Source of the DNA: Vibrio sinaloensis DSM 21326
Lineage (GTDB): Bacteria > Pseudomonadota > Gammaproteobacteria > Enterobacterales > Vibrionaceae
Length of the DNA stretch: 64,000 nt
Reading direction: 5' to 3'
Assembly: GCF_000189275.1 (NCBI RefSeq)
Contig: NZ_AEVT01000006.1
Coordinates: 62,001 to 126,000, forward strand
Numbering within the stretch: position 1 is the first letter of the stretch; each line of letters starts with the position of its first letter. Positions 15,201 through 20,520 of this stretch are shown piece after piece. A program made the position numbers and the translations under genes. The notes under the pieces are model-generated. The model was not told the origin of the DNA. It made no database searches and saw only the letters and a program-made list of their open reading frames with translations.

Positions 15201-17765
15201 ACCCAAGAATCATTGCTGGGTGTACCTACGGAAGCGGGCAATTTGCCGGACTTTAAGCTAACGGTTACTCCGCAAGGCGATGTTGTTGATGTCGATGCAA
15301 CCGAGTCGGTATCGGGTGACGAAGGGCAAAACATCGATATTGCCATCAATGCCTCGATTGTCGATAAAGTGTTGTCGGCGACTGGAAGTGGGGTTTATTC
15401 CGAAAATGCACCAGAGACAGTGCGGATTGAAGTCCGTGATGTACCTGCAGACGGAAAAATTTATGATGCTGATGGTAACCTCGGTACCTATGACGCGGTG
15501 AATGATGTTTGGGTTGTGAGTATTGACGCTCAGAAAGTCGATAAGATCGTATTTAACTCGGGTGAGCATAATAGTGATGCGGGCAACGTATTAGGTATTG
15601 ATGGTCCACTAAAAGTGACGGTTCAAGCGGTCGATAAAGATGTTTCGGGAACTGAGTATTTGGGGCCAGCGGTTGATTTTGAAGTTGCACTTACGATAAA
15701 TCCTATTAACGATCAGCCGATTTTCGTCAATGTGATCGATTTAGAAACGCAAGAAGATCATGCGATAGCCATCAATAGCTTTGAAATTTCGGATATTGAT
15801 GCTCAGTATGATGATCCTAATGCGACTTACACGCTTACCCTTAAAGTTGATAAAGGAAGCTTGAACTTTGACCCGGATACGGCGAACGATTTTAATTTAT
15901 CGTTGAGCGTGAACGGTGATGGTGACTTAATCATCTTAGGAACTGTCGCCAACATTAATGCGGCAATGGCAGCGGGTAATATCTTATTTACTCCTGACAT
16001 GAACAGCAACGACCTCAATTCGGCGGGTTCAGTCAATGTTACTGCCATTGTTGATGATGGCGGCAATAACGGTGCAATTGATCCTGCAATTCCAAGTTCT
16101 TCTTCAACAAATCAAGCCAACTTTGTCATCAAAGTGACGGAAGTGAACGATGAGCCGGAGGCCTCTGATGTCGATCTAGGAAGCATCGCTGAAGAGGGGC
16201 AGATTGTCATTACTGCTCAACAGCTGATTGATGCGACGTCGGATATTGAGAATCACACGATTAAAGTGATTGATGTGTCGATCGCTGAGGGCCAAGGTAC
16301 CCTAGTACAGAACCCAGATGGTGTATCCTGGACCTTTACTGCAGCTGAAGACTTCAATGGCAACGTGAAGTTTAATTACACCATTGAAGATGATGGTACC
16401 ACCAATGGCACAAATGACTTCAAACAGGACAATGCCCAAATATCTTTGGAGGTACTGGGTGTTAACGACAAGCCCGAGTTAGACACTGACGATATTACTC
16501 CTTTGATTGACGAGAACGCAGGACAGTTGATCAGTGGCATCTCGGTTAGTGATGTTGATTATGTGGGCGCATCAGCAACCGATCTAATGTCGGTTGAGCT
16601 TAGTGTCGACTATGGTAGCTTGAGTGTTCAGTTGCCCGTGGGCTCCTCAATCAGTGTGGTGCCCGCAACAGGCAGTAGTATCACATTAAGTGGCACTATC
16701 GGTGAGCTAAATGCATTGCTGGATAACCCTGTGAGCGGTACAGGTGTCATGCTAGATGCTCGCTTTGTGCCAGTCGATATCATTGACCTGACTGTCACGG
16801 CAACGGATTCAGGCAATCCTTCAGGGATGGTGATGCAAGATACCAGCAATCATTCAATTAGCGTGACTCCAGTCGCTAACGCGCCAGTACTAAGCCTCGA
16901 CCCTAGCTTCAACTATATCCGCAATATCAGTGCAACGCAGACTTCTAGCGTGAATGGTATTGCTTTGGTGGGTTTGACGGCTGTTTTAACGGATAGCAAT
17001 GAAAGCTTAGCGTTGAATATCACAGGTGTGCCAGCAGAGGCGACGTTAACCAGTGAATTAGGCAGTGTCTCGCTCTCCGCTGGTGTTTGGACAGTTTCTG
17101 CCGATGCGATTGATAGCCTTAAAATAGAGGGGGCTGATCTCGGCAATCATACTCTAAGCATTACTGCGGTTTCTGAGGAATCCAACGGTACTACCGCGGA
17201 CTCAACGCCGCTGGATATTCAGCTAAATGTGGTCGCTGATCTTTCTACTGTGGATCGTTCCATTGAAAGTGATGACATGCAATTGCTTGGTGAAGGCGGA
17301 AGTGCAGAGTTGTTGGCGGGTAGTGGTAATGACGTGCTACGTGGTGGGGATGGTAATGATACCCTTAACGGCGGGGATGGCGATGATATCATCGAAGGTG
17401 GACTTGGCTCGGATATCCTAACTGGCGGTGATGGAATGGATACCTTTGTCTGGCTCACTATCGATGATGGCGCCACAGATACTATCACTGACTTTAATGT
17501 TGCAGACGGCGATAAGATTGACTTAAGAGAGGTGTTGCCGGAGCTCAAAGAGCCTGCGGTGGATATTGACACCCTACTTTCACATATCGATGCTAAGGTC
17601 GTTGATGGCTCTGATATTGAGCTAACGGTAAACCCTGGTGATGGCCAAGGGGAGCAGACGATTCTTGTGCAAGATTTAGCACCGCAAGTTCAACTTGATG
17701 GTGTGAGCTCTATGGATATTGTTTCGTCTCTGCTAGATCATAACGTTTTCGTGCACGACCAGTAA
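264..17765 (+). CDS. Giant LapA-like RTX adhesin, retention module protein secreted by type I system
   Basis: A surface adhesin of about 5833 aa, of the type that is held in the outer membrane by an N-terminal plug and mediates biofilm or host attachment. Residues 1-120 form a retention module that ends in a TAAG di-alanine site at 118-121, as cut by LapG proteases. Residues 329-3157 are repeats (entered separately) and are followed by degenerate cadherin/VCBS/T1SS-143-like beta domains to about 5680. RTX nonapeptides at about 5686-5728 and a C-terminal type I secretion domain close the protein. ATG 264 is preferred over TTG 240 because AGGAG lies five bases before it. The retention module carries a CxxC pair (C61, C64). 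No ABC exporter, LapD or LapG gene lies in the window, so the partners must be elsewhere or just upstream. Ligand unknown. Confidence 0.93.
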   Translation: MDVEVLRQAADIKQVTGDVVIVNSTGEARKAQVGDVVAPNEIIITSQGSTLVLSDITFKENCVACLDEAAGWGFAEVDGDISVDSEQLDPSLQTALDVDVIQEAILGGADPTEILEATAAGGVGSGSANAGFVTIDYNGAEVLASTFFETQGFANATDIDDDEEQRPLIFAAGGESITESLVEGSISLGTYPQSITSSITVSAGDLSLDASSFTPTTESLTALINELNTDITSGGQAVSFSYDASENAIVGVIGSNEVLRVDIDTSNVGKDINLDLTTTISQPIDHLSSVGSGLVTINDDQISLTFEITGSDAGGNSIQAPIIAQVSIADGGDPVIDSIPSAEVKESQLADGSTPIAGDVQFSGDITYSEGSDIIERFQIDVDEFNANSTLTSKGLDVELREEPADSGQYIGFTTSSNGTETPVFALEFDSNVKGRYTFTLLEAVDHTDGQGSNDLSFTLPVYTIDNDGDRSAELPLSVTINDDVQRMQDGSWAIVEPNTGESATTAVIDVTPGVSADGVTVTEVKFGDYPSSQLDQDVAGEQKFDFEEGSLYVTLDGAMRFEPNRNLDNSAGDIVRQIVVTTKDLDEDEVTATVTLTIQDGDDPVINTIPSVSVSESQLTDGSTPSVNPVQATGTIDYSEGSDNLSHFRLEPNEFNTDDSLTSNGLVVELREEPADSGQYIGFTTSATGVETTVFTLDFDAANKADYTFTLLEAIDHGDASGNNSLDFALPVYMVDSDGDNSAKVNLDITVTDDVQLMQNGAWTITEPNDGESPTTATIDVMPAQSADGATITEFKFGGNTAQPLDQTITGEQKFDYPEGTLYITLDGEMRFEPNRDLDHSAGDIVKTITVTSGDFDNDSVSATVTLTLQDGDDPVINTIPSVTVSESQLTDGSTPSVNPVQATGTIDYSEGSDNLSHFRLEPNEFNTDDSLTSNGLVVELREEPADSGQYIGFTTSATGVETTVFTLDFDAANKADYAFTLLEAIDHADASGNNGLDFALPVYMVDSDGDNSAKVNLDITVTDDVQLMQNGAWTITEPNEGESPTTATIDVMPAQSADGATITEFKFGDNTAQPLDQTITGEQKFDYPEGTLYITLDGEMHFEPNRDLDHSAGDIVRQIVVTTKDLDEDEVTATVTLTIQDGDDPVINTIPSVSVSESQLTDGSTPSVNPVQATGTIDYSEGSDNLSHFRLEPNEFNTDDSLKSNGLVVELREEPADSGQYIGFTTSATGVETTVFTLDFDTANKADYTFTLLEAIDHGDASGNNSLDFALPVYMVDSDGDNSAKVNLDITVTDDVQLMQNGAWTITEPNEGESPTTATIDVMPAQSADGATITEFKFGDNKAQPLDQTITGEQKFDYPEGTLYITLDGEMRFEPNRDLDHSAGDIVKTITVTSGDFDKDSVSATVTLTLQDGDDPVINTIPSVTVSESQLTDGSAPSVNPVQATGTIDYSEGSDNLSHFRLEPNEFNTDDSLTSNGLVIELREEPADSGQYIGFTTSATGVETTVFTLDFDATNKADYTFTLLEAIDHADALGNNSLDFALPVYMVDSDGDNSAKVNLDITVTDDVQLMQNGAWTITEPNDGESPTTATMDVMPAQSADGATITEFKFGDNTAQPLDQTITGEQKFDYPEGTLYITLDGEMRFEPNRDLDHSAGDIVRQIVVTTTDLDEDEVTATVTLTIQDGDDPVINTIPSVSVSESQLTDGSTPSVNPVQATGNIDYSEGSDNLSHFRLEPNEFNTDDSLKSNGLVVELREEPADSGQYIGFTTSATGVETTVFTLDFDAANKADYTFTLLEAIDHGDALGNNSLDFALPVYMVDSDGDNSAKVNLDITVTDDVQLMQNGAWTITEPNDGESPTTATIDVMPAQSADGATITEFKFGDNTAQPLDQTITGEQKFDYPEGTLYITLEGEMRFEPNRDLDHSAGDIVKTITVTSGDFDNDSVSATVTLTIQDGDDPVINTIPSVSVSESQLTDGSTPSVNPVQATGTIDYSEGSDNLSHFRLEPNEFNTDDSLKSNGLVVELREEPADSGQYIGFTTSATGVETTVFTLDFDSANKADYTFTLLEAIDHTDALGNNSLDFALPVYMVDSDGDNSAKVNLDITVTDDVQLMQNGAWTITEPNEGESPTTATMDVMPAQSADGATITEFKFGDNTTQPLDQTITGEQKFDYPEGTLYITLDGEMRFEPNRDLDHSAGDIVRQIVVTTKDLDEDEVTATVTLTIQDGDDPVINTIPSVSVSEYQLTDGSTPSVNPVQAKGTIDYSEGSDNLSHFRLEPNEFNTDDSLTSNGLVVELREEPADSGQYIGFTTSATGVETTVFTLDFDAANKADYTFTLLEAIDHGDALGNNSLDFALPVYMVDSDGDNSAKVNLDITVTDDVQLMQNGAWTITEPNEGESPTTATIDVMPAQSADGATITEFKFGDNAAQPLDQTITGEQKFDYPEGTLYITLDGEMRFEPNRDLDHSAGDIVKTITVTSGDFDNDSVSATVTLTLQDGDDPVINTIPSVTVSESQLTDGSTPSVNPVQATGTIDYSEGSDNLSHFRLEPNEFNTDDSLTSNGLVVELREEPADSGQYIGFTTSATGVETPVFTLDFDAANKADYTFTLLEAIDHADASGNNSLDFALPVYMVDSDGDNSAKVNLDITVTDDVQLMQNGAWIITEPNNGESPTTATIDVMPAQSADGATITEFKFGDNTAQPLDQTITGEQKFDYPEGTLYITLDGEMRFEPNRDLDHSAGDIVKTITVTSGDVDNDSISATVTLTLQDGDDPVINTIPSVTVSESQLTDGSTPSVNPVQATGTIDYSEGSDNLSHFRLEPNEFNTDDSLTSNGLVVELREEPADSGQYIGFTTSATGVETTVFTLDFDATNKADYTFTLLEAIDHADASGNNSLDFALPVYMVDSDGDNSAKVNLDITVTDDVQLMQNGAWTITEPNEGESPTTATIDVMPAQSADGATITEFKFGDNTAQPLDQTITGEQKFDYPEGTLYITLDGEMRFEPNRDLDHSAGDIVKTITVTSGDVDKDSVSATVTLTLQDGDDPVINTIPSVSVSESQLTDGSTPSVNPVQAKGTIDYSEGSDNLSHFRLEPNEFNTDDSLKSNGLVVELREEPADSGQYIGFTTSATGVETTVFTLDFDATNKADYTFTLLEAIDHASSGAKDSSLSFNLPVYMVDSDTDESTMKPLKITVQDDNPTIDNTTSVSGFSVDENDLSGSAVASGQFEFTPGADSVDSFSLANMNDAIDGLSSGGVDLTIEKYDGAANATSYQAMAGNKVVFTLELGDDGSYRFELKEALDHPVDKDSLTVPFEVIALDGDGDVSNSYPLPINIDDDKPILLDSTGEKSVDEDDLSGIGSDQSDDTQIGGFFVVDEGADSIVEYELTNADSTLDNLQSGGESLEWLPVSVNGTEFTYVAQTSQSNQPVLSITFDTSDNSYSFDLLRPIEHPDGNADNTWQLDFIVQATDFDGDISNPITLPITIKDDVPLVTEQQISRIEGQGYRGTKVNLFDVSTDKGADGAELTSIHGTTDGSSEILFKQGANYVDNVDLNSGSQRITVAEEYENDAGDRVVRELGQLRINSNGEIEFRAFDNLEHDGDDFVFSINVTATDGDKDTSTAPLEITIEDRKASAITLNVVTFEDAGRDPSIYYNLNNPVSVDQANAQDNQQDIPNVGTPTQIQVQANLYDPDNNESIGGMTIRAGQHHGTFFYHDGNEYVELTADASGNIYFDGSLIQQSAIVNGNGDQISTIENLYFVPDRHYSTNEQGFNIRYQLEIDNNGVLDHTINSRFNIEVKSVADIPTWDDANTTEHYVLDEDGVNAVIQLSAVTQDNADPASAAETISYKLTVTQGDGDFSLLDQNGAPLTANADGDYIVSAADINTIQVNPNDNFSGTIKISAVAVTTEADNAFTDKEQAQSEQPKELVFDVRPVADRGSFSVNRISIFEDNAKDQDTLDPSVDKEPFTLSEVIQMTPSIDSDGSEVLYVRISNITENATLSWEGPAPSQITTVTVGGVTYQEVPYDQLIHVEVNPELHSNADFKFDVTGVVKDSADLSTSPTATVDETVLGTKTVNVSVTGVADIPQGAALGNHWTEFTDGAVSGLETTINESQNGDSFATLDFSIVSGEVGDKPTDDSESLTVILSEIPPGVVIEDSDGTQLDLNFVGYDVNGQPTYEANITDFNTSSGIIVRPVDSSTENIHIKGTVIVTENNGHSRSFEQEIRINVAPVIDTSSTYTNTSVGNEDSPINIDWHPEGQDYIDSDEHFTSITINGIPVGASVDVNNNDVTVSFDALTGTLVITPGAGQSAAEFTQDALANNFVQITPAKDSSSDFTLTTVVEVEERDHEYTSDSIVGEGGRVTATITGEIAVTVRPIVEPEDTNNKLIVTDESGASIGNTITANGQGVIRFTTNSDNIELDNNGVERWDGEYVVKYQETDLSSDEIVQDVIITLTTTSGAPLSEDVLSQLLVTGAAYEGSGRWIITDEDAFSISAPHGLDLTPGITSDDNAAAYNDIKLNIETLVIDEGEDSNENSKTSLRDTSLTLSFPEEVIAGNEVAADIAIAENSEIVATEDNQVNLGDQLDSIINFANADGSADEVTIIIDNSVTVDGITFPISISGGEVDFVNGQYVFQTEISATGQVESFAGLMLNLPDDYSGDFRLPLTVITKDTTSGDENTANGNVIVKVDPIADVTGNEPEITLSVEGSFDAGQNPIDQDGTSGQDKVAYEDSYIQLSFGHQIADQVTGIEGGNEVLSSITLSLDQPTLGAFYQLVDNGDGTSSYQALGDVLTFSQAEIAAGALDDVLFKPELNYPTGNDQNSVKINVSGTVTDTATFNELAPTQITSDSKDFNTSVSFDVVPVVDPVQVTGPGSNPNQTIEITGVEDNEISLGSSGGVSIALTDLDGSEQFVSIKFTDVPEGFLLTADSSSGYTVKNNGGGEWSVQLPAGANTSLNLDDISVLPPKHFSGTAEFGLTVFTQESLLGVPTEAGNLPDFKLTVTPQGDVVDVDATESVSGDEGQNIDIAINASIVDKVLSATGSGVYSENAPETVRIEVRDVPADGKIYDADGNLGTYDAVNDVWVVSIDAQKVDKIVFNSGEHNSDAGNVLGIDGPLKVTVQAVDKDVSGTEYLGPAVDFEVALTINPINDQPIFVNVIDLETQEDHAIAINSFEISDIDAQYDDPNATYTLTLKVDKGSLNFDPDTANDFNLSLSVNGDGDLIILGTVANINAAMAAGNILFTPDMNSNDLNSAGSVNVTAIVDDGGNNGAIDPAIPSSSSTNQANFVIKVTEVNDEPEASDVDLGSIAEEGQIVITAQQLIDATSDIENHTIKVIDVSIAEGQGTLVQNPDGVSWTFTAAEDFNGNVKFNYTIEDDGTTNGTNDFKQDNAQISLEVLGVNDKPELDTDDITPLIDENAGQLISGISVSDVDYVGASATDLMSVELSVDYGSLSVQLPVGSSISVVPATGSSITLSGTIGELNALLDNPVSGTGVMLDARFVPVDIIDLTVTATDSGNPSGMVMQDTSNHSISVTPVANAPVLSLDPSFNYIRNISATQTSSVNGIALVGLTAVLTDSNESLALNITGVPAEATLTSELGSVSLSAGVWTVSADAIDSLKIEGADLGNHTLSITAVSEESNGTTADSTPLDIQLNVVADLSTVDRSIESDDMQLLGEGGSAELLAGSGNDVLRGGDGNDTLNGGDGDDIIEGGLGSDILTGGDGMDTFVWLTIDDGATDTITDFNVADGDKIDLREVLPELKEPAVDIDTLLSHIDAKVVDGSDIELTVNPGDGQGEQTILVQDLAPQVQLDGVSSMDIVSSLLDHNVFVHDQ
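615..626 (+). other. Predicted LapG-type cleavage site (TAAG) in the adhesin
   Basis: Codons 118-121 read Thr-Ala-Ala-Gly and are followed by a Gly/Ser-rich stretch. In the LapA/LapG/LapD system a periplasmic cysteine protease cuts between the two alanines when c-di-GMP is low, releasing the adhesin from the cell. The position (about residue 120) matches known retention modules. Cleavage here is inferred from the motif and position. Confidence 0.75.
1248..2060 (+). repeat. Degenerate copy 0 of the 813-bp adhesin repeat
   Basis: This segment is exactly one period (813 bp, 271 aa) upstream of the first high-identity unit and aligns with it along its whole length, but with many substitutions (for example DPVIDSIPSAEV where the array has DPVINTIPSVSV). 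Its last 70 or so bases (from about 1990) are nearly identical to the tails of units 2, 4 and 6 of the array, so it looks like the source of the type A tail. Confidence 0.85.
2061..9377 (+). repeat. Nine tandem 813-bp near-identical repeats inside the adhesin
   Basis: Units begin at 2061, 2874, 3687, 4500, 5313, 6126, 6939, 7752 and 8565, with no length change between them. Each encodes 271 aa: a first beta domain of about 156 aa (starting QDGDDPVINT and ending near ITVTDD, with a DSDGD calcium-type motif) and a second of about 115 aa (from VQLMQNGAW to ATVTLTLQ). Differences are mostly synonymous, which points to recent homogenisation. The tail of each unit comes in two forms. Form A contains RQIVVTT and EDEVTATV; form B contains KTITVTSGD and DSVSATV. 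Going from copy 0 the order is A B A B A B A B B B. Unit number probably varies between strains. Confidence 0.97.
9378..9736 (+). repeat. Truncated tenth repeat unit
   Basis: High identity to the array continues for about 359 bp and stops abruptly after the codons for EAIDHA. The reading frame goes on into a diverged version of the same domain (SSGAKDSSLSFNLPVYMVDSD), so this is a homogenisation boundary inside a domain rather than a deletion. Confidence 0.85.
17319..17447 (+). repeat. RTX nonapeptide repeats near the adhesin C-terminus
   Basis: About five glycine/aspartate-rich nonapeptides in a row: GSGNDVLRG, GDGNDTLNG, GDGDDIIEG, GLGSDILTG, GDGMDTF. These bind calcium in a beta-roll and fold after type I export. 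The remaining 105 or so residues form the uncleaved C-terminal secretion signal region typical of large Vibrio RTX proteins. Confidence 0.92.
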
Positions 17766-17777
17766 CAATAGATAGAG

Positions 17778-17806
17778 GCCCTACTGCCGTTTGTCAGTAG
17801 GGCTTT
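17778..17806 (+). terminator. Intrinsic terminator after the adhesin gene
   Basis: A 9-bp stem GCCCTACTG / CAGTAGGGC with an 8-base loop is followed by TTTATCC. It starts 12 bases after the adhesin stop codon. Confidence 0.88.
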
Positions 17807-17901
17807 ATCCGTTTGGCCTATATTTAAAAGGTGATTCTTCAAAGCTTTAACAAAATAACCTTGAATATATGAGGTTAGATTTATAGACTTGCGTTCCAAA
17901 T

Positions 17902-18159
17902 GTGGATCGTCCAGATATCAACACTAAACACTTGAGTCCTGAAATGCTGACAAAGTTACAATCTCAACTTTTTTCACATCTTCATGCTTTTTTCGCTGAC
18001 CAACGCGGAGTGACCGCAATTGAGTATGCGATTATAGGCGTTATTATCTCCGCGATGGTTTTAGCGGTATTCGTGACCGACAACGATTTGCAAACAGCGT
18101 TTTCTGGTGCAATGAGTGCGATCAGCAGCAACATCGCCGCAGCTCAACCATCAAACTAG
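17902..18159 (+). CDS. Flp family type IVb pilin precursor
   Basis: A small prepilin (85 aa from GTG 17902, or 71 aa from ATG 17944). It has a hydrophilic leader ending in Gly, then VTAIEYAIIG and a hydrophobic helix, the Flp signature: the prepilin peptidase cuts after the Gly and Glu+5 is present. From ATG 17944 the leader is 22 residues, a usual length; neither start has a strong ribosome binding site. Flp subunits polymerise into Tad pili, which mediate tight adherence. No other tad/rcp gene is in the window, so this is an orphan pilin beside an adhesin; whether it is assembled by a Tad system elsewhere is unknown. Confidence 0.85.
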   Translation: MDRPDINTKHLSPEMLTKLQSQLFSHLHAFFADQRGVTAIEYAIIGVIISAMVLAVFVTDNDLQTAFSGAMSAISSNIAAAQPSN

Positions 18160-18170
18160 CTATTTGGCTT

Positions 18171-18791
18171 CTAGTTATTAAGTATTTTTACGCCGTATGC
18201 TGAAATGAATAGATGGACAGCATTATCGATGGCTTCTTTAACTTGCTCGCAAGTCGCAGGTGGCTGATGGGCAATAAGTTGAGGCCAAAATACGACAGCC
18301 TTAATACTGCCAATAAACTGCTCAACCGCGAGTGATACATTATCAACTTTGATAGCACCTGCATCTTGAGCTTGATGTACCCACTCGTTAAGGGTGCATG
18401 AGCTACCAATCTCTTCAAACTTGTCCTTCAGCAACTGCGAGGCATCCGGACAGCGGATACATTCTGCCATTACCAGTCGAGCCGTGACTTGAAATTCGTC
18501 GGTATTGACGTAGCACATTTGTTGCATAGTAAGCTCTGTCAATTGTGATGTTAGCGATTGCTCCGATTTGTACGTTAAGTTACATCGCTCATCAAAGCGA
18601 CACATTAGCTTGTCGACAATGACCTCAAATAAAGCATCTTTGTTGGGGTAGTATTTATACAGCGTACGCTTAGAGACTCCAGCGTGTTTAGCGATCCCTT
18701 CCATACTTGCTTGCTTCAAGCCCTTTTGCGAGAAGACCTCTATTGCAGCCCTAACTATATCATCTTGTTTTATATCGCTTCTTTTTATCAT
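18171..18791 (-). CDS. TetR/AcrR family transcriptional regulator
   Basis: A one-component repressor of 206 aa. The N-terminal HTH (residues about 6-52) contains IVRAAIEVFSQKG and SKRTLYKYYPNKDALFEVIV, the classic TetR recognition helix region; the rest is a ligand-binding helical domain. ATG 18791 places about ten residues before helix 1, as usual; ATG 18854 or TTG 18857 would add 21-22 residues. The gene diverges from the MFS transporter at 19224, so it probably controls that transporter and itself. The ligand cannot be read from the sequence. Confidence 0.85.
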   Translation of the reverse strand: MIKRSDIKQDDIVRAAIEVFSQKGLKQASMEGIAKHAGVSKRTLYKYYPNKDALFEVIVDKLMCRFDERCNLTYKSEQSLTSQLTELTMQQMCYVNTDEFQVTARLVMAECIRCPDASQLLKDKFEEIGSSCTLNEWVHQAQDAGAIKVDNVSLAVEQFIGSIKAVVFWPQLIAHQPPATCEQVKEAIDNAVHLFISAYGVKILNN

Positions 18792-18851
18792 TCGCGCTAC
18801 CAGTACCAATTCAAGCTGAACTGTGTGCTCATTTTCTATGTCAAAAGTATA

Positions 18852-18871
18852 CATCAACGTTTACTTTGATG
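18852..18871. promoter_or_regulatory. Candidate TetR operator (inverted repeat)
   Basis: CATCAA, eight bases, TTGATG: a 6-bp perfect inverted repeat between the tetR gene and the divergent MFS gene. It overlaps the alternative upstream start codons of tetR. Assignment as the operator of this regulator is inference from position and symmetry only. Confidence 0.35.
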
Positions 18872-19223
18872 GGTAGTGGTCAGTAATTATCTGAACACAA
18901 AAGATGCATAGCTCGATATTAAGGGATTTTAAATTGAAGAGACTGCCTAGCGATGTAAAGAGATATATAGCGGATATACCCAATCGTAATCATAAACGAG
19001 ATTAAAACTAAGTTTTATCAATAAAATCCAGATTATATAGCGAATAGTTGGCCTGTTTTTTTGTGCTTTGGTTTATCTAAGTGTTTTATATCATTAATCT
19101 TTTTCCTCATATTTTCGTATTTTGCGGATAATGGCGAATGAGTCAAAATAGTTCTTTTATTTTGATTTGTGCTCCTTATACTCGATAACAGATATGCAAC
19201 AAGGGATCGCAGAGGGAGGGCGC
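18872..19223. other. AT-rich divergent intergenic region
   Basis: About 350 bases without a gene between the tetR regulator and the MFS gene. It contains two near-copies of TATATAGCG (about 18964 and 19035) but no promoter I would call with confidence. It must hold the promoters of both genes. Confidence 0.5.
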
Positions 19224-20468
19224 ATGGATCAAGAACAGAGTCTTTTTCAATGGGAGCGTATTAGGCGTTTTAATTTGCCAGTCTGGACAGTATTTGTCGG
19301 TGTACTGATTGCCCGAACCAGCTACTTTATGGCTTGGCCTTTTTTGATTGTCTTTTTATATGAAGATTATGGCGCATCAGCTATCGAGGTAGGCAGTATG
19401 TTGGCTTTGTCTGCCGTGACTGGGTCTGCAACAGGACTGTATTCTGGCTATCTGTCGGATAAATTTGGCCGTAAATGGATCATGGTGGCTGGCTGCATCA
19501 TCGCGTTTTTTGCCTATACGGGAATCGGCTTAGCGAGCGAAGTGTGGCATTTCTACGTGTTGATCTTGATGGCGGGCTTTATGCGACCATTGATTGATGG
19601 GCCAGCTAAAGCGGTAATCGGTGACTCGCTCGATGATTTGAAAGACAGAGAGTTAGCGCTCAATATTCGTTATTTTTTGCTTAACATTGGCGCGGCGGTA
19701 GGGCCACTTATCGGTGTAACGCTGGCGCTGGCGAATCCACAGATGTTGTTTATCATTACTGGCGTTACTCATCTGTTGTATAGCGGCTGGATTTTGTTTG
19801 GTATCGAACGGAAAAGCAGTTATACCAAACCTGACCGTTCGCAATTGCCGAATTTTCGTCAAACTCTAAAAGTCATTAGCCGAGATAGGATCTTTGTTTT
19901 ATTAATGGTCGCAAACTTGCTTTTGATGTTTGTTTACGCCCAATTAGAATCATCGGTTCCTCAAGTCATCGTTCGCAGTGGGATTGAAGACGCCGCTAAG
20001 TTGATTGCATTGTTGATGATGGTAAATGCCTTAACCATAGTGCTGTTCCAGTTTCCGGTTCTTAAATTGATGGAAAAACTGCCGCTTTTCACTCGAACTC
20101 GGATAGGGATGATGGCGATCGCTGTTGGTCAATTGGCGTTTATATTTACGCCAAGTCAGTCGGCGCTAGGTTGGGGAGTCGCCTGTTTCATTGTCAGTAT
20201 TGGCGAAGTGATCACCTTCCCAACGCTCAATGTGCAAATTGATAGATTGGCGCCAGCGCACTTGCGTGGGTCCTATTTTGGCGCCACAGCTCTCTACTCG
20301 TTAGGCTTTGCGCTTGGGCCGGCGTTGGGTGGTGCAATGGTTGAATGGTTTGGTGCTCAATGGCTATTTGGTCTGTGTTTCGCCGTCAGCTTGACCATGA
20401 TTTGGCTATATTGGATCGCTCAGCATACTGAAGATCTGGTTGAACGAGAGCCTGTAAGTCAGTCGTAG
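19224..20468 (+). CDS. MFS transporter, drug/H+ antiporter-like (DHA1 type)
   Basis: A 414-aa inner-membrane protein with about 12 hydrophobic segments. The loop between helices 2 and 3 carries the MFS signature GYLSDKFGRK. ATG 19224 is chosen over the upstream start at 19167 because GGGAGGG lies directly before it. The gene diverges from a TetR regulator, the usual arrangement for an inducible efflux pump, so export of a toxic compound is the likely role. The substrate is unknown. It is monocistronic, ending at a strong terminator. Confidence 0.87.
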   Translation: MDQEQSLFQWERIRRFNLPVWTVFVGVLIARTSYFMAWPFLIVFLYEDYGASAIEVGSMLALSAVTGSATGLYSGYLSDKFGRKWIMVAGCIIAFFAYTGIGLASEVWHFYVLILMAGFMRPLIDGPAKAVIGDSLDDLKDRELALNIRYFLLNIGAAVGPLIGVTLALANPQMLFIITGVTHLLYSGWILFGIERKSSYTKPDRSQLPNFRQTLKVISRDRIFVLLMVANLLLMFVYAQLESSVPQVIVRSGIEDAAKLIALLMMVNALTIVLFQFPVLKLMEKLPLFTRTRIGMMAIAVGQLAFIFTPSQSALGWGVACFIVSIGEVITFPTLNVQIDRLAPAHLRGSYFGATALYSLGFALGPALGGAMVEWFGAQWLFGLCFAVSLTMIWLYWIAQHTEDLVEREPVSQS

Positions 20469-20470
20469 TA

Positions 20471-20500
20471 AAAAAGGTCAGCAAGTTTGTTGACCTTTTT
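20471..20500 (+). terminator. Intrinsic terminator after the MFS gene
   Basis: AAAAAGGTCAGCAA pairs with TTGTTGACCTTTTT (one G-U pair), a long stem with a U-rich 3' arm. The A-rich 5' arm would let it serve the convergent serine protease gene too. Confidence 0.88.
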
Positions 20501-20520
20501 ATTTGTTGTGATCCAGTTAC

